Part shown: positions 9,732 to 19,030 of the stretch, one piece after another
Layout: each line of letters starts with the position of its first letter
Position numbering within the stretch: the stretch's first letter is position 1
NCBI RefSeq assembly: GCF_000786695.1
Contig: NZ_CP009962.1
Coordinates: forward strand, 2,604,001-2,668,000
DNA from: Collimonas arenae
GTDB taxonomy: Bacteria > Pseudomonadota > Gammaproteobacteria > Burkholderiales > Burkholderiaceae_D
Length of the DNA: 64,000 nucleotides
Direction: 5' to 3'
The notes under the pieces: generated by a model
Told to the model about the DNA's origin: nothing
The model's input: only the letters and a program-made list of their open reading frames with translations
Databases searched by the model: none
Program-made: the position numbers and the translations under genes

Positions 9732-10327
9732 CTAGGCCCTTTGATGAAGATCGTGCGATCTAGTTTGTTCTGTCGCTGGTCCGCCATACGCTTTTGAAGT
9801 TTGCAGCAGACTGACGCTGCAATGGTGCAACCTCAGTAAGTGAATTGCCTAATTGGAAAAAATTGCAAAATCTATCTGATTGCTATTATTTGTATGGTGA
9901 ATATCTGGTATCACAACAATCAAGCAGACTGATATGCTGCAGTGCGATATAGTGCTTCTGTCTCCTCCAACACCTCATAAGGTTTGGATTCAAGCCCGCA
10001 ACGAAAGTTAGCGGGCTTTTTTTTGTTCGGCATTTTGTTGGCGGCGTTACCGCGTTTGACTGAATGTGCGTTTCTCACATAAAACACCGTCTAATTTGAT
10101 TTGTTCAGTGATTAATTAGCATTTCCAGCAAATAGATACTCAAAAATGTATCTGACAGGCAAAAAAATTCATTAGCTAGTCTTCGATTTCCGTCCTAGTA
10201 TGGTGCGCGCCATCTCCTGAAAAACTCTTTATATGATTAAAAATAAGACAGGGAATGGCTGGGCTGCGCGGCTCAACATAGCGATCTGCGTCGCACAAAA
10301 ATGCCGATAAATTAACGGAGACAAGCA
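9732..10327. other. Long spacer between the T6SS operon and the sugar transporter
   Basis: No convincing gene is present in these about 600 bases. It contains AT-rich sequence to about 9950, then a strong hairpin terminator at 9992-10024, then more AT-rich sequence that should hold the ytfQ promoter, which I cannot pin down. A TATAGT hexamer at 9948-9953 could be a -10 box for a short RNA ending at the terminator (about 9960-10024), but no good -35 box is visible. Confidence 0.5.
9992..10024 (+). terminator. Rho-independent terminator
   Basis: Stem AAGCCCGC / GCGGGCTT with an 11-nt loop is followed by a run of eight T. It lies 415 bp beyond tssJ, so it either ends the tss transcript or, more plausibly, a short independent RNA that starts around 9955. 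Confidence 0.85.
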
Positions 10328-11308
10328 ATGAAAATGACACGCAGAACGGTGCTGAGCGCGGCCCTGAATTTAAGCTTGAGCCTGGGATTGGGATTCGGAA
10401 TTGCAGCCAGTGCTTATGCCGACAAGCCCTTGGTCCTTGGTTTTTCGCAGGTTGGTGCTGAAAGTGAATGGCGCACTGCGAATACCGCGTCGATCAAGGA
10501 TGCGGCGAAGCAGGCCGGCGTGACATTGAAATTTGCCGACGCCCAGCAAAAGCAAGAAAACCAGGTGAAGGCGATTCGTTCGTTCATTGCGCAAAAAGTC
10601 GATGTCATTGCCTTTTCCCCGGTCGTCGAATCGGGCTGGGATACCGTGTTGGGCGAAGCGAAAGCCGCCAAAATCCCGGTGATCTTGACCGACCGTGCGG
10701 TGGACGCCAAGGATAAATCGCTGTACGTCACATTCATCGGTTCTGACTTCGTTGAAGAAGGCCGCCGCGCCGGGCGCTGGTTGCTGGAGCGCGCCAAGAC
10801 CATGCCGGCCGGCGATATTAATATTGTTGAATTGCAAGGTACGGTTGGTTCAGCGCCGGCGATCGATCGCAAGACCGGTTTTGCAGAAACCATCGCCGCC
10901 AACCCGAATCTGAAGATTATCCGTTCGCAGACCGGCGACTTCACCCGCGCCAAAGGCAAAGAAGTGATGGAGGCCTTCCTCAAGACCGACGGCAAGAAAA
11001 TCAACGTGCTGTACGCCCACAATGACGACATGGCCATAGGCGCGATCCAGGCCATCGAAGAGGCCGGCCTGAAACCGGGCAAGGATATCCTAGTGATCTC
11101 GGTGGATGGTGTCAAGGGCGCGTTTGAAGCGATGATGGCGGGCAAGCTGAACGTGACGGTAGAGTGCAGCCCGTTGCTTGGACCGCAGTTGATGAAGGTG
11201 GCCAAACAGGTTGTCGCCGGCGAGACCGTACCTAAGCGCATCACGACGGAAGAAAGCGTGTTTCCGGCTGAAGTCGCCGCCAAGGAGTTCCCGAACCGCA
11301 AATACTGA
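10328..11308 (+). CDS. ytfQ: Sugar ABC transporter substrate-binding protein (YtfQ-like)
   Basis: Periplasmic type I binding protein, 326 aa, with signal peptide (residues 1-31, ASAYA cleavage region). It is close throughout to E. coli YtfQ, the galactofuranose-binding protein: the shared stretches LGFSQVGAESEWR, QQKQENQVKAIRSF, VELQGTVGSAPAIDRKTGFAE, SQTGDFTRAKGKEVMEAF and YAHNDDMAIGAIQAIEEAGLKPGKD are easy to see. The start follows ACGGAGACAAGCA. It is the first gene of a four-gene importer operon. The ligand is probably a furanose-form sugar, but the sequence does not settle which. No regulator gene adjoins. Confidence 0.9.
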   Translation: MKMTRRTVLSAALNLSLSLGLGFGIAASAYADKPLVLGFSQVGAESEWRTANTASIKDAAKQAGVTLKFADAQQKQENQVKAIRSFIAQKVDVIAFSPVVESGWDTVLGEAKAAKIPVILTDRAVDAKDKSLYVTFIGSDFVEEGRRAGRWLLERAKTMPAGDINIVELQGTVGSAPAIDRKTGFAETIAANPNLKIIRSQTGDFTRAKGKEVMEAFLKTDGKKINVLYAHNDDMAIGAIQAIEEAGLKPGKDILVISVDGVKGAFEAMMAGKLNVTVECSPLLGPQLMKVAKQVVAGETVPKRITTEESVFPAEVAAKEFPNRKY

Positions 11309-11426
11309 TAGCGGATGCTAGTCGCGGCGCAGTGGTTGGAGCTGGACTTCCGCGCTGCGGTATTGGATTCGGTGGCGGACAGGTAGATGCCGCCATCTTG
11401 CGTGAGAAACCTGGGATCGCAAGCGC

Positions 11427-12995
11427 ATGGATACAATGGCAATAAACGCTGCCGGTACAGCGCCGGACAGCGTCGCCCCAACGTTAGAACTCAGTGGCAT
11501 CTCCAAGGCGTTTGGCGGCGTAAAGGCGCTCAGCGACGTCGCTCTGCGGCTTTTCCCCGGCGAGGTACACACGCTGATGGGGCAGAATGGCGCGGGCAAG
11601 TCGACGCTCATCAAGGTATTGACCGGAGTTTACGAACCTGATGGTGGTCAGATTCTGTTACATGGCGAGCAGGTGCGGCCGTCTTCAACTCTGGGGGCAC
11701 AAAACCTTGGTATCAGTACGGTGTATCAAGAAGTCAATCTGTGCCCCAATCTATCGGTAGCCGAGAATATTTTTATCGGCCGTTATCCGAAAAAATACGG
11801 GGCGATCGACTGGAAGACTATGCAGCGGCAAGCGCAACGCTTGCTGGACGACCTGCAAATCAAGCTGGACGTTGCCGCGCCGTTGTCCAGATATCCATTG
11901 GCGATCCAGCAAATGGTGGCGATCTCGCGGGCGCTAAGCATTTCCGCCAAGGTGCTGATTCTCGATGAGCCCACCTCCAGTCTCGACGATGCCGAAGTCA
12001 AGCTGTTGTTCGATGTCTTGCGCAAGCTGCGCGGGCAAGGCATGGCGATCTTGTTCGTTACACATTTTCTGGAACAGACTTACGACATTTCCGATCGCAT
12101 CACGGTATTGCGGAATGGCGTGCGCGAAGGCGAGTATCCGGCATCGCAGCTCAGTCGCCTCGATCTGGTGAACAAGATGGTTGGCTTGCAAGCGCAACCG
12201 CCAGTGGATTCAGGCATTGCTGCCGGCCATGCCGGGCCAGTCGCCGCTGGCGTCCAGGATAATCAGCCCAGCGTGTTGCAGGCGCGAGGGTTGGGGCGCA
12301 ATGGCGTGCTGGCACCGCTGGATCTGGATCTGCGTGGCGGCGAGGTGTTTGGCCTGTGCGGTTTGCTGGGTTCGGGCCGTACCGAAGCGGCGAGGCTGTT
12401 GTTCGGCGCCGACAAGGCCGATAGCGGTAGCATCCAGGTGAAAGGCAAAGCTGAAAAATTCCATTCGCCGCGTGACGCTATCGCGGCCGGAATCGGTTTT
12501 TGTTCTGAAGATCGAAAAAAAGAGGGCGCCATACTGGAGCTGTCGGTACGGGAAAACATTATCCTGGCGTTGCAGGCACGCGCCGGATTGCTGCGCGTTA
12601 TCCCGCGCAAACGGCAACTCATGCTGGCCAACGATTATGTGAAATGGCTGGGGATCAAAGTCCCGGACATCGAAACGCCGATCAGTTCGCTATCGGGCGG
12701 CAACCAGCAGAAAACCTTGCTGGCGCGCTGGCTTGCCACCGATCCGGCAATACTGATCCTGGACGAGCCGACGCGCGGTATCGATGTCCGCGCCAAGCAG
12801 GAAATCATGGATCATGTGATCGCGCTGTGCCGCAAAGGCATGGCGATCCTGTTCATCTCGTCTGAAATTCCAGAGGTGTTGAGGGTCAGCGATCGGATGC
12901 TGGTGTTGCGTGACCGTAAAGCTTGCGGTGAATATAAACGCGGGGAGCTGGATGACGATTCAGTATTGCAGGTGATCGCAGGAGAGTGCGAGTGA
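11427..12995 (+). CDS. ytfR: Sugar ABC transporter ATP-binding protein (YtfR-like, two ABC domains)
   Basis: Cytoplasmic ATPase of the importer, 522 aa, with tandem ABC domains as in RbsA/MglA/YtfR. Domain 1 has Walker A GQNGAGKST (about residue 50) and Walker B VLILDEPTSSLD. Domain 2 has a degenerate Walker A (GLLGSGRTE), signature LSGGNQQK and Walker B ILILDEPTRGID. The degenerate second P-loop is normal for this family. The ATG at 11427 has an in-frame alternative at 11436. A 118-bp gap separates it from ytfQ, with no obvious terminator, and it overlaps ytfT. Confidence 0.9.
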   Translation: MDTMAINAAGTAPDSVAPTLELSGISKAFGGVKALSDVALRLFPGEVHTLMGQNGAGKSTLIKVLTGVYEPDGGQILLHGEQVRPSSTLGAQNLGISTVYQEVNLCPNLSVAENIFIGRYPKKYGAIDWKTMQRQAQRLLDDLQIKLDVAAPLSRYPLAIQQMVAISRALSISAKVLILDEPTSSLDDAEVKLLFDVLRKLRGQGMAILFVTHFLEQTYDISDRITVLRNGVREGEYPASQLSRLDLVNKMVGLQAQPPVDSGIAAGHAGPVAAGVQDNQPSVLQARGLGRNGVLAPLDLDLRGGEVFGLCGLLGSGRTEAARLLFGADKADSGSIQVKGKAEKFHSPRDAIAAGIGFCSEDRKKEGAILELSVRENIILALQARAGLLRVIPRKRQLMLANDYVKWLGIKVPDIETPISSLSGGNQQKTLLARWLATDPAILILDEPTRGIDVRAKQEIMDHVIALCRKGMAILFISSEIPEVLRVSDRMLVLRDRKACGEYKRGELDDDSVLQVIAGECE

Positions 12996-14152
12996 GTATG
13001 CCATTGCATCCTGAAGCCATTAAAGAAACCGGGCCGGCGAGAATGGAAATTACAGGCCACGCACCAATGGGACAGCTATCGATGCTTTTACGGCACCCCT
13101 TGTTTAGGCCGTTGGCGGCGCTGGCGTTGTTGCTGGCTGTGGATTTTTTCCTGGTCCCTGGTTTTTTTCGGCTGGAGTGGAAGGATGGGCATCTCTACGG
13201 CAGCTTGATCGATATCGTCAACCGCGCCGCACCATTGATGTTGACTGCGCTTGGCATGACCCTAGTGATCGCCACACGCGGCATCGATATTTCGGTGGGG
13301 GCAGTGGTGGCGATATCAGGCACGGTCGCCGCATTACTGATTGGCGGCACAATGCAGATACATAATGGTGTGCCGGAATATGTCAGTCGTATTCCGATGG
13401 GATGGGCCATCCTTGCGGCGCTCGGCGCGGCCATCTTGTGTGGTGTCTGGAACGGTTTCCTGGTCGCCACGCTGGGATTGCAACCGATTATCGCCACCTT
13501 GATCCTGATGGTCGGCGGCCGCGGCCTGGCGCAGTTGCTGACGGATGGCCAGATCATCACGGTGTATTACAAGCCATTTTTCTATCTCGGCAGCGGCTAT
13601 CTGTTTGGCTTGCCTTTTTCTTTGTTTATCTCCATCGGCGTTTTTCTGGTGGTGACCATGTTGATGCGCAAGACGGCATTGGGCTTGTTTATCCAGGCGG
13701 TCGGCATCAATCCGGTAGCGTCGCGGTTGGCTGGCATCCGAACCGCCGCACTGATTTTTTTCGTCTATATGTTTTGCAGTGCTTGCGCGGGCGTCGCCGG
13801 GCTGATGATCAGTTCGAATATCAAAAGCGCGGACGCCAATAACGCCGGGCTGCTGATGGAACTGGACGCGATTCTGGCGGTAACCTTGGGCGGCACCTCT
13901 TTAGGCGGCGGCAAGTTCAGCTTGGTTGGCAGCGTCATTGGTGCGTTGATCATTCAGGCATTGACCTATACGATTTATTCGATGGGCGTGCCGCCGGAAG
14001 TCAATATGGTGGTGAAAGCGGTGGTGGTGTTTGCGGTCTGCCTGTCGCAATCGAAGGAATTCCGTCACTTGATGCCACGCCTATTTGGTGGCGCATCCAA
14101 GGTTCGATTCAAGAGCCGACTCAAGGCCAGAATGCCAGGCGAAAAAAAATGA
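12992..14152 (+). CDS. ytfT: Sugar ABC transporter permease (YtfT-like)
   Basis: Inner-membrane permease of the BPD_transp_2 (RbsC-like) family, about 386 aa and multiple hydrophobic helices. Motifs seen include ALGMTLVIATRGIDISVGAVVAI and the late AVTLGGTSLGGGKFS loop that contacts the ATPase. A GTG start at 12992 overlaps the ytfR stop (GTGA) and has GGAGAG 5-6 nt upstream. An upstream GTG at 12986 is too close to that RBS, and ATG 12998 is also possible. It overlaps yjfF by four bases. The N-terminus is somewhat longer than usual before the first helix. Confidence 0.9.
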   Translation: MSMPLHPEAIKETGPARMEITGHAPMGQLSMLLRHPLFRPLAALALLLAVDFFLVPGFFRLEWKDGHLYGSLIDIVNRAAPLMLTALGMTLVIATRGIDISVGAVVAISGTVAALLIGGTMQIHNGVPEYVSRIPMGWAILAALGAAILCGVWNGFLVATLGLQPIIATLILMVGGRGLAQLLTDGQIITVYYKPFFYLGSGYLFGLPFSLFISIGVFLVVTMLMRKTALGLFIQAVGINPVASRLAGIRTAALIFFVYMFCSACAGVAGLMISSNIKSADANNAGLLMELDAILAVTLGGTSLGGGKFSLVGSVIGALIIQALTYTIYSMGVPPEVNMVVKAVVVFAVCLSQSKEFRHLMPRLFGGASKVRFKSRLKARMPGEKK

Positions 14153-15156
14153 TGAAAACACCGCGCTCCTTGCTTGCGTCCCCGTATTTCACTTCACTGG
14201 TGACCGTTGCCTTGCTGGTGATCATGTTCGGCCTGGGTTCTGTTGCCTATACCGGCTTCTTTTCTTTGCAGGTTGTGCTTAATCTGTTGATCGATAACGC
14301 GTTCTTGCTGGTGATTGCGATCGGCATGACATTCGTGATCCTGTCCGGCGGCATCGATCTTTCGGTGGGTTCGGTGCTGGCCCTGACCACCATGATTTCC
14401 GCCTATCTGCTGCAATCCTGGCATTGGCCGCCATTGCTGGTGATTGGCTGCGTGCTGTTGGTCGGCAGTGGCTTTGGCGCCGCGATGGGAGCACTGATTC
14501 ATTTTTTTAAACTGCAAGCGTTCATTGTGACATTGGCCGGTATGTTTCTGGCGCGTGGTTTGTGCTATCTGATCAGCATCAATTCCATCGCCATCGATCA
14601 ACCTATGTATGTGGCGCTGTCGCAAGGCAGGATAGGCATATTCGGCGCTTTCGTCTCGCCCAGCGTACTGATCGCCGTGTTGATGCTGGCCTTGGCGATT
14701 TACCTTGCGCACTACACTCGGTTCGGGCGTGCTGTTTATGCCGTCGGCGGCAACGAACAATCGGCGTTGCTGATGGGCTTGCCGGTCGGCCGCACAAAGG
14801 TGATGGTCTACGCTTTCAGCGGTTTTTGCGCCGCGCTGGCTGGGGTCTTGTTCTCGTTCTACATGTTGTCCGGCTACGGCTTGCACGCACAGGGCACTGA
14901 ACTGGATGCAATCGCGGCAGTGGTAATCGGTGGTACCTTGCTCACGGGAGGTTACGGTTATGTCGCCGGGACCCTGACCGGAGTGCTGATCCTGGGGCTG
15001 ATCCAGACTTTGATCGCATTCGATGGCACGCTGAGTTCGTGGTGGACCAAGATTGTCATTGGCGTGCTGCTGTTTGTCTTTTGCATGGCGCAACGACTGT
15101 TGTCGCTGGGCGCGCTCAGGAGCGGATCAGCGCCGGCTACAACTGCGGCTGGCTGA
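14149..15156 (+). CDS. yjfF: Sugar ABC transporter permease (YjfF-like)
   Basis: Second permease of the importer, 335 aa, same RbsC-like superfamily as the gene before it. It carries the equivalent motif AIGMTFVILSGGIDLSVGSVLALT and the late loop AAVVIGGTLLTGGYGYVAGTLTG. A heterodimeric permease pair is the expected arrangement for YtfQRT-YjfF systems. The ATG overlaps the ytfT stop (ATGA), and a second in-frame ATG follows directly. It is the last gene of the operon and converges on the acyl-CoA ligase with only 56 bp between. Confidence 0.9.
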   Translation: MMKTPRSLLASPYFTSLVTVALLVIMFGLGSVAYTGFFSLQVVLNLLIDNAFLLVIAIGMTFVILSGGIDLSVGSVLALTTMISAYLLQSWHWPPLLVIGCVLLVGSGFGAAMGALIHFFKLQAFIVTLAGMFLARGLCYLISINSIAIDQPMYVALSQGRIGIFGAFVSPSVLIAVLMLALAIYLAHYTRFGRAVYAVGGNEQSALLMGLPVGRTKVMVYAFSGFCAALAGVLFSFYMLSGYGLHAQGTELDAIAAVVIGGTLLTGGYGYVAGTLTGVLILGLIQTLIAFDGTLSSWWTKIVIGVLLFVFCMAQRLLSLGALRSGSAPATTAAG

Positions 15157-15212
15157 GGGAGCCGCAGTCGGTTACACATGGCGATCAGATCCGTACTTCC
15201 CTGAGCGCGAAC

Positions 15213-16856
15213 TTACCCGTTGTTCTCATCAATCGCAGAGCTTGAACGTATCCGCTTGCGCAATTCGAATTTCTGGATCTTGCCGGTGGAAGTTTTCGGC
15301 AACGGCCCGAAATAGATCGCCTTGGGCGTCTTGAATCCGGCCAGGATATTTCTGCAAAAGGCAATCAAGGCTTCTTCGGTAAGCGTGCTGCCTTCTTTCA
15401 GTTCAACAAAGGCGCACGGCGTTTCGCCCCACTTTTCGTCCGGTTTGGCGACTACGGCGGCGGCCAGCACGTCGGGATGCCGGTACAAAGCGTCTTCGAC
15501 TTCGACGCTGGAGATATTTTCGCCACCGGAAATGATGATGTCCTTGCTGCGGTCCTTGAGCTTGATGTAGCCGTTTTCGGCGATCACGCCAAGATCGCCG
15601 GTATGGAACCAGCCGCCGGCAAAGGCGTTGTGGGTGGCTTGCGGATTCTTCAAATAACCTTTCATGCAGATGTTGCCGCGAAACATGATCTCACCGATTT
15701 CTTTGCCATCGGCGGCGACCGGCTGCATGGTGTCGGGATCAAGTACAGTTATTGCGGTTTGCAAGTGATAGCGGACTCCCTGATGCGATTTCTTTTGGGC
15801 GCGCTCATCCGCTGTCAGCGTGCTCCATTCAACCTGTTCAGCGCAGACTGAGGCCGGTCCGTACACTTCGGTCAGGCCATAGACATGCACCAGGTCGAAG
15901 CCCATGGCTTCCATTTTAGTGAGTACCGCCGGTGGCGGCGGGGCGCCGGCAACCATGCCGCGTACTTTGTCTCGTATCCCCTGGCGCCAGCTTTCCGGTG
16001 CGTTGGCCAGCGCGGCATGGACAATCGGCGCTGCACAATAGTGGGTGATCTTGTGTTCCCGGATCAGGTCGAACACCAGTTTCGGTTCGAACTTGCGCAG
16101 GCAGACATTGACGCCAGCGCGCGCTGCAATCGTCCATGGAAAACACCAGCCGTTGCAGTGGAACATCGGCAACGTCCAGAGATAGACGGCATGTTTAGGC
16201 AGGTCCCATTCCAAGATATTCGAGATCGCATTCAGTGCGGCGCCGCGATGGTGATACACCACACCCTTGGGATCGCCGGTGGTGCCAGAGGTATAGTTGA
16301 GAGCGATCGCGTTCCATTCATCGGAGGGAAGCCGCCACTGGAAACAGGGATCGCCGCCGGCCAGCAGGCTTTCGTAATCGGTATTGCCGAATGCAGGATC
16401 GTCTGGCCCCAGGATATCGTTGACCGCCACCACGTACAGACCGTGAATCTGTTGTGCAAGCTGTCGCGCGGCATCGGCGAATTCGCTATCGGCCAGCAGC
16501 ACCTTGGCTTCGCCATGGCGCAGCATGAACGCCAGCGAGGCCAGATTGAGCCGGATATTCAGGGCGTTCAGCACCGCACCGGCCATCGGCACGCCGAAAT
16601 GCGCCTCCACCATGGCCGGCGTATTCGGCAACATGACCGCCACGGTATCGCCGTTTTCCACACCCAGTTTGCGCAGGCCGCTGGCCAGCCTGCAGGCGCG
16701 CTGATAGGTCTCGCGCCAGTTCTGACGCACAGGACCGTGCACGATTGCCAGGCGATTGCCGTATACTTCGGCGGCGCGTGCGATAAAGTCAATCGGGCTC
16801 AATGGCGCAAAATTGGCAGCATTCTTGCCGAGCCCGGAATCGTAGTCAACCGTCAT
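15213..16856 (-). CDS. Acyl-CoA ligase (AMP-forming, AlkK/DmdB-like)
   Basis: Adenylate-forming enzyme, 547 aa, that would activate a carboxylic acid to its CoA thioester using ATP. Core motifs are intact: YTSGTTGDPKG (A3, ATP binding), YGLTE (A5), FHTGDLG with GYIKLKDRSKDIIISGGENIS (A7-A8), and PKTSTGKIQK with the catalytic lysine near the C-terminus (A10). It resembles medium-chain acyl-CoA or 3-methylmercaptopropionyl-CoA ligases; substrate cannot be read from sequence. The start follows CAGGAGACACACATC. It is divergent from a Crp/Fnr-type regulator, which may control it. Confidence 0.88.
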   Translation of the reverse strand: MTVDYDSGLGKNAANFAPLSPIDFIARAAEVYGNRLAIVHGPVRQNWRETYQRACRLASGLRKLGVENGDTVAVMLPNTPAMVEAHFGVPMAGAVLNALNIRLNLASLAFMLRHGEAKVLLADSEFADAARQLAQQIHGLYVVAVNDILGPDDPAFGNTDYESLLAGGDPCFQWRLPSDEWNAIALNYTSGTTGDPKGVVYHHRGAALNAISNILEWDLPKHAVYLWTLPMFHCNGWCFPWTIAARAGVNVCLRKFEPKLVFDLIREHKITHYCAAPIVHAALANAPESWRQGIRDKVRGMVAGAPPPPAVLTKMEAMGFDLVHVYGLTEVYGPASVCAEQVEWSTLTADERAQKKSHQGVRYHLQTAITVLDPDTMQPVAADGKEIGEIMFRGNICMKGYLKNPQATHNAFAGGWFHTGDLGVIAENGYIKLKDRSKDIIISGGENISSVEVEDALYRHPDVLAAAVVAKPDEKWGETPCAFVELKEGSTLTEEALIAFCRNILAGFKTPKAIYFGPLPKTSTGKIQKFELRKRIRSSSAIDENNG

Positions 16857-16942
16857 GATGTGTGTCTCCTGAGGAAATAAACATTCTCCCGTTTATTACG
16901 GGATGTATTGGGCCTAGCCTATCACTTACTACTAAAACGGTT

Positions 16943-16958
16943 TGTCGTTTCGATGACA
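16943..16958. promoter_or_regulatory. Possible operator, TGTC-N8-GACA
   Basis: A short dyad TGTC GTTTCGAT GACA lies in the divergent region between the acyl-CoA ligase and the Crp/Fnr-type regulator gene, just before the regulator start proposed here. Its spacing is similar to Crp-class half sites but the sequence is not the consensus. A second dyad, CCCGT TTATT ACGGG, lies at 16888-16902. Both are weak evidence. Confidence 0.25.
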
Positions 16959-16976
16959 GCATTGGAGATTATTCAG

Positions 16977-17660
16977 ATGAGCATCAGTGTCGGACAGCTA
17001 GTGACTTATGACTGGTTTACTGCACTTACTCCTGCTCACCAGTCGCTGGTGCAGTCGGGCGCCGTATTGCAACGTTTCTCTGCCGGCGAATTCATTGCGC
17101 ATCGCGGACAGCCATCGCAATATTGGATCGGGGTTCACAGTGGTTTGATCAAACTCGCGGTGTACAGCATCGAGGGGCGCGGTGCGACGTTTTCCGGCGT
17201 GCCAGAGGGTGGCTGGTGCGGTGAAGGGAGCGTCATCAAGCGCGAACTGCGCAGGTACGACGTGATTGCGGTTAGAGAGTCAGATGTCATGCTGGTGCCG
17301 ACGGAGATTTTTCACGTATTGCTGGCGGAAAGCTTGCCCTTTACCGCCTTCGTGATCCGCCAGTTGAATGAGCGTATGGGCCAGTTTATCGCGATGATCC
17401 AAAACGAGCGGCTGCTGGGCGTCGATGCCCAGGTAGCGCAAGCAATCGCGCAATTGTTCCATCCCATGCTGTATCCGCGTACTTCGGCGGTGCTGGAGCT
17501 GTCGCAGGAAGAGATCGGTTTGCTCACCGGTTTATCGCGGCAGCGCGTGAACCAGGCTCTGCGCCACCTGGCCGATTTGCAGCTGATCAGCATTTCCTAC
17601 CAGTCGATCCGGGTTGTCGATTTATCCGGCCTGCATAGTTACGGCTTGTCGGAACTGTGA
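16977..17660 (+). CDS. Crp/Fnr-family transcriptional regulator
   Basis: About 227 aa with an N-terminal cyclic-nucleotide-binding-type beta barrel (residues about 25-115) and a C-terminal Crp-type winged helix (recognition region LSQEEIGLLTGLSRQRVNQALRHL split over helix-turn-helix). No Fnr-type cysteine cluster is seen, so it is not an oxygen sensor of the Fnr class. The longest frame begins at a TTG at 16908 and another ATG lies at 16953; ATG 16977 is chosen because GGAGA sits 8-9 nt upstream. It is transcribed away from the acyl-CoA ligase and may regulate it. Confidence 0.85.
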   Translation: MSISVGQLVTYDWFTALTPAHQSLVQSGAVLQRFSAGEFIAHRGQPSQYWIGVHSGLIKLAVYSIEGRGATFSGVPEGGWCGEGSVIKRELRRYDVIAVRESDVMLVPTEIFHVLLAESLPFTAFVIRQLNERMGQFIAMIQNERLLGVDAQVAQAIAQLFHPMLYPRTSAVLELSQEEIGLLTGLSRQRVNQALRHLADLQLISISYQSIRVVDLSGLHSYGLSEL

Positions 17661-17932
17661 CCGGCCAGCCAGTCTCGCTTTTGAATTCCCATTGCTCAGC
17701 GGAATTGAACCATTTCTGCACAGTAACTGTGTGGCATTTTGAAGAATTTTTAGAAGATGGTTTAGCGATAATTTCAGCATCAAAAAAAATAAATAAATTA
17801 GCTTTGACAATCTTCAACATTTGATTTTTGGGTAATCTGAAAGTGCAATATTTAGATCTCCCAAACGCAGTCTGACGCGGAGCATGAAAGAATTTATTCG
17901 CATGCGTCACAACGATATGAATATCCAGAACT

Positions 17933-18532
17933 ATGTTGAGCGAGCGCACTAAAGCAAAGCTAAAGATCTCTGCTGAAACGACAGGCAATTCTTCTGCGAA
18001 TGCTGATCCCACTTTCCTGTTGAATGCACTCATGGCCAAATTGCATTTGACATATGACGCGGATCTGTGTCGCCTGCTGGGTGTGCAGCGACCGACCATG
18101 AGTAAAATCCGTCACGGCAGGCTCCCCGTCAGGGCATCGCTGCTGATGAGGATGCATGTGGCAAGTGGCCTGAAATTTGATGAGCTCTACACCTTGTTAC
18201 AGGGACGGCCTGTTTGCGCTTCGCCGGACACGGAATCGCGTGAAAACAAACCTGGGCAGTTCAAAAAAATGTTGCCGGCGGTGAGATTGCCTGTCGTGGG
18301 CGAAACGACAGAGGAAGTCAATCGACTGCTAGACGCATTGAAGGATCTGTTATGTGTAACAACAGATACCGGTCTCAGTTACAAACTGGGGGTTGCGGGA
18401 CCAATTATCAGTCACATTCGTTGTGGTCATAAGAGGATAGGTGTCTCACTGCTAGTGCGGATGTGTCACACCACGGGAATGAGTCTCAACGCGTTGCGTA
18501 GCCTCTTGAACGGTACGGAACCAGCGTCTTAA
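17933..18532 (+). CDS. Orphan protein with two tandem HTH-like domains
   Basis: 199 aa, no family I can name. Residues about 29-89 and 131-191 are clear repeats of one about 60-residue domain: pattern LLxAL..KL.L..D..L...LGV..P..S.IR....PV..SLL.RM....G....L..LL. The LGV-xxPxxSKIRxGR part looks like the turn and recognition helix of a lambda-repressor or YdaS-like HTH. The second copy is more diverged (SHIRCGHKRIGVS). A single-domain relative lies 1 kb downstream (19563-19877). Upstream 270 bases are AT-rich with no gene. DNA binding is inference from the pattern. Confidence 0.75.
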   Translation: MLSERTKAKLKISAETTGNSSANADPTFLLNALMAKLHLTYDADLCRLLGVQRPTMSKIRHGRLPVRASLLMRMHVASGLKFDELYTLLQGRPVCASPDTESRENKPGQFKKMLPAVRLPVVGETTEEVNRLLDALKDLLCVTTDTGLSYKLGVAGPIISHIRCGHKRIGVSLLVRMCHTTGMSLNALRSLLNGTEPAS

Positions 18533-18589
18533 AAAATATCAGGTTGATCATCAGTTTTACCTTGCGTTGGCCGGGGCAATATCGGCGAA

Positions 18590-18817
18590 ATGCAAGAGGT
18601 ATTAGTGCAGCTAGTCACACCCAAGGTGGTGCATGCGCGCAGCGATAGTGACAGTGGCTATACGGCGGATTTGATTTCCACTTTGGCAGTCATTTGCGCA
18701 AAAAACGCTTGGCGACATGGTTATCAGGTCAAGGTGGATTCGACGTTCATTCCAACCGAATGGATACCGATGGAACCGCTCACACATTACGATAATCACT
18801 ATCGTTTTTTTAAATGA
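18590..18817 (+). CDS. Hypothetical small protein
   Basis: 75 aa, no recognisable family. It has reasonable protein-like composition and no long opposite-strand rival, but lacks a clear ribosome binding site (GGGGCAATATCGGCGAA precedes the ATG). No membrane segment or motif is seen. It lies 57 bp after the tandem HTH gene in the AT-rich patch and could be cotranscribed with it. It might also be a remnant of a longer gene. Confidence 0.4.
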   Translation: MQEVLVQLVTPKVVHARSDSDSGYTADLISTLAVICAKNAWRHGYQVKVDSTFIPTEWIPMEPLTHYDNHYRFFK

Positions 18818-19030
18818 ATGCTCTAGGCTATTTTCCGCAATTTAAAAAGCACTATCCGCAAGGTAAATCGAGTAACGCATATGCGAACACGTCGAGCACT
18901 CTTTAAAGAGTACTTCGATTGCAACGTTTTTCCCGCACCGGACAAGGTTACGATCGTCTGCAGCCTGGACCAGTTGGCAATGTGTTTGCTGTGCCTAATT
19001 TCAAGTCGAGCGCTGAGTAATAGGGGGCCT

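Noticed and set aside
10414..11481. 355-codon frame opposite ytfQ
   Set aside because: Shadow of a gene with signal peptide and strong family match.
17622..17810. Minus-strand small frame with hydrophobic start
   Set aside because: AT-rich artefact overlapping the end of the Crp/Fnr-type gene, no RBS.
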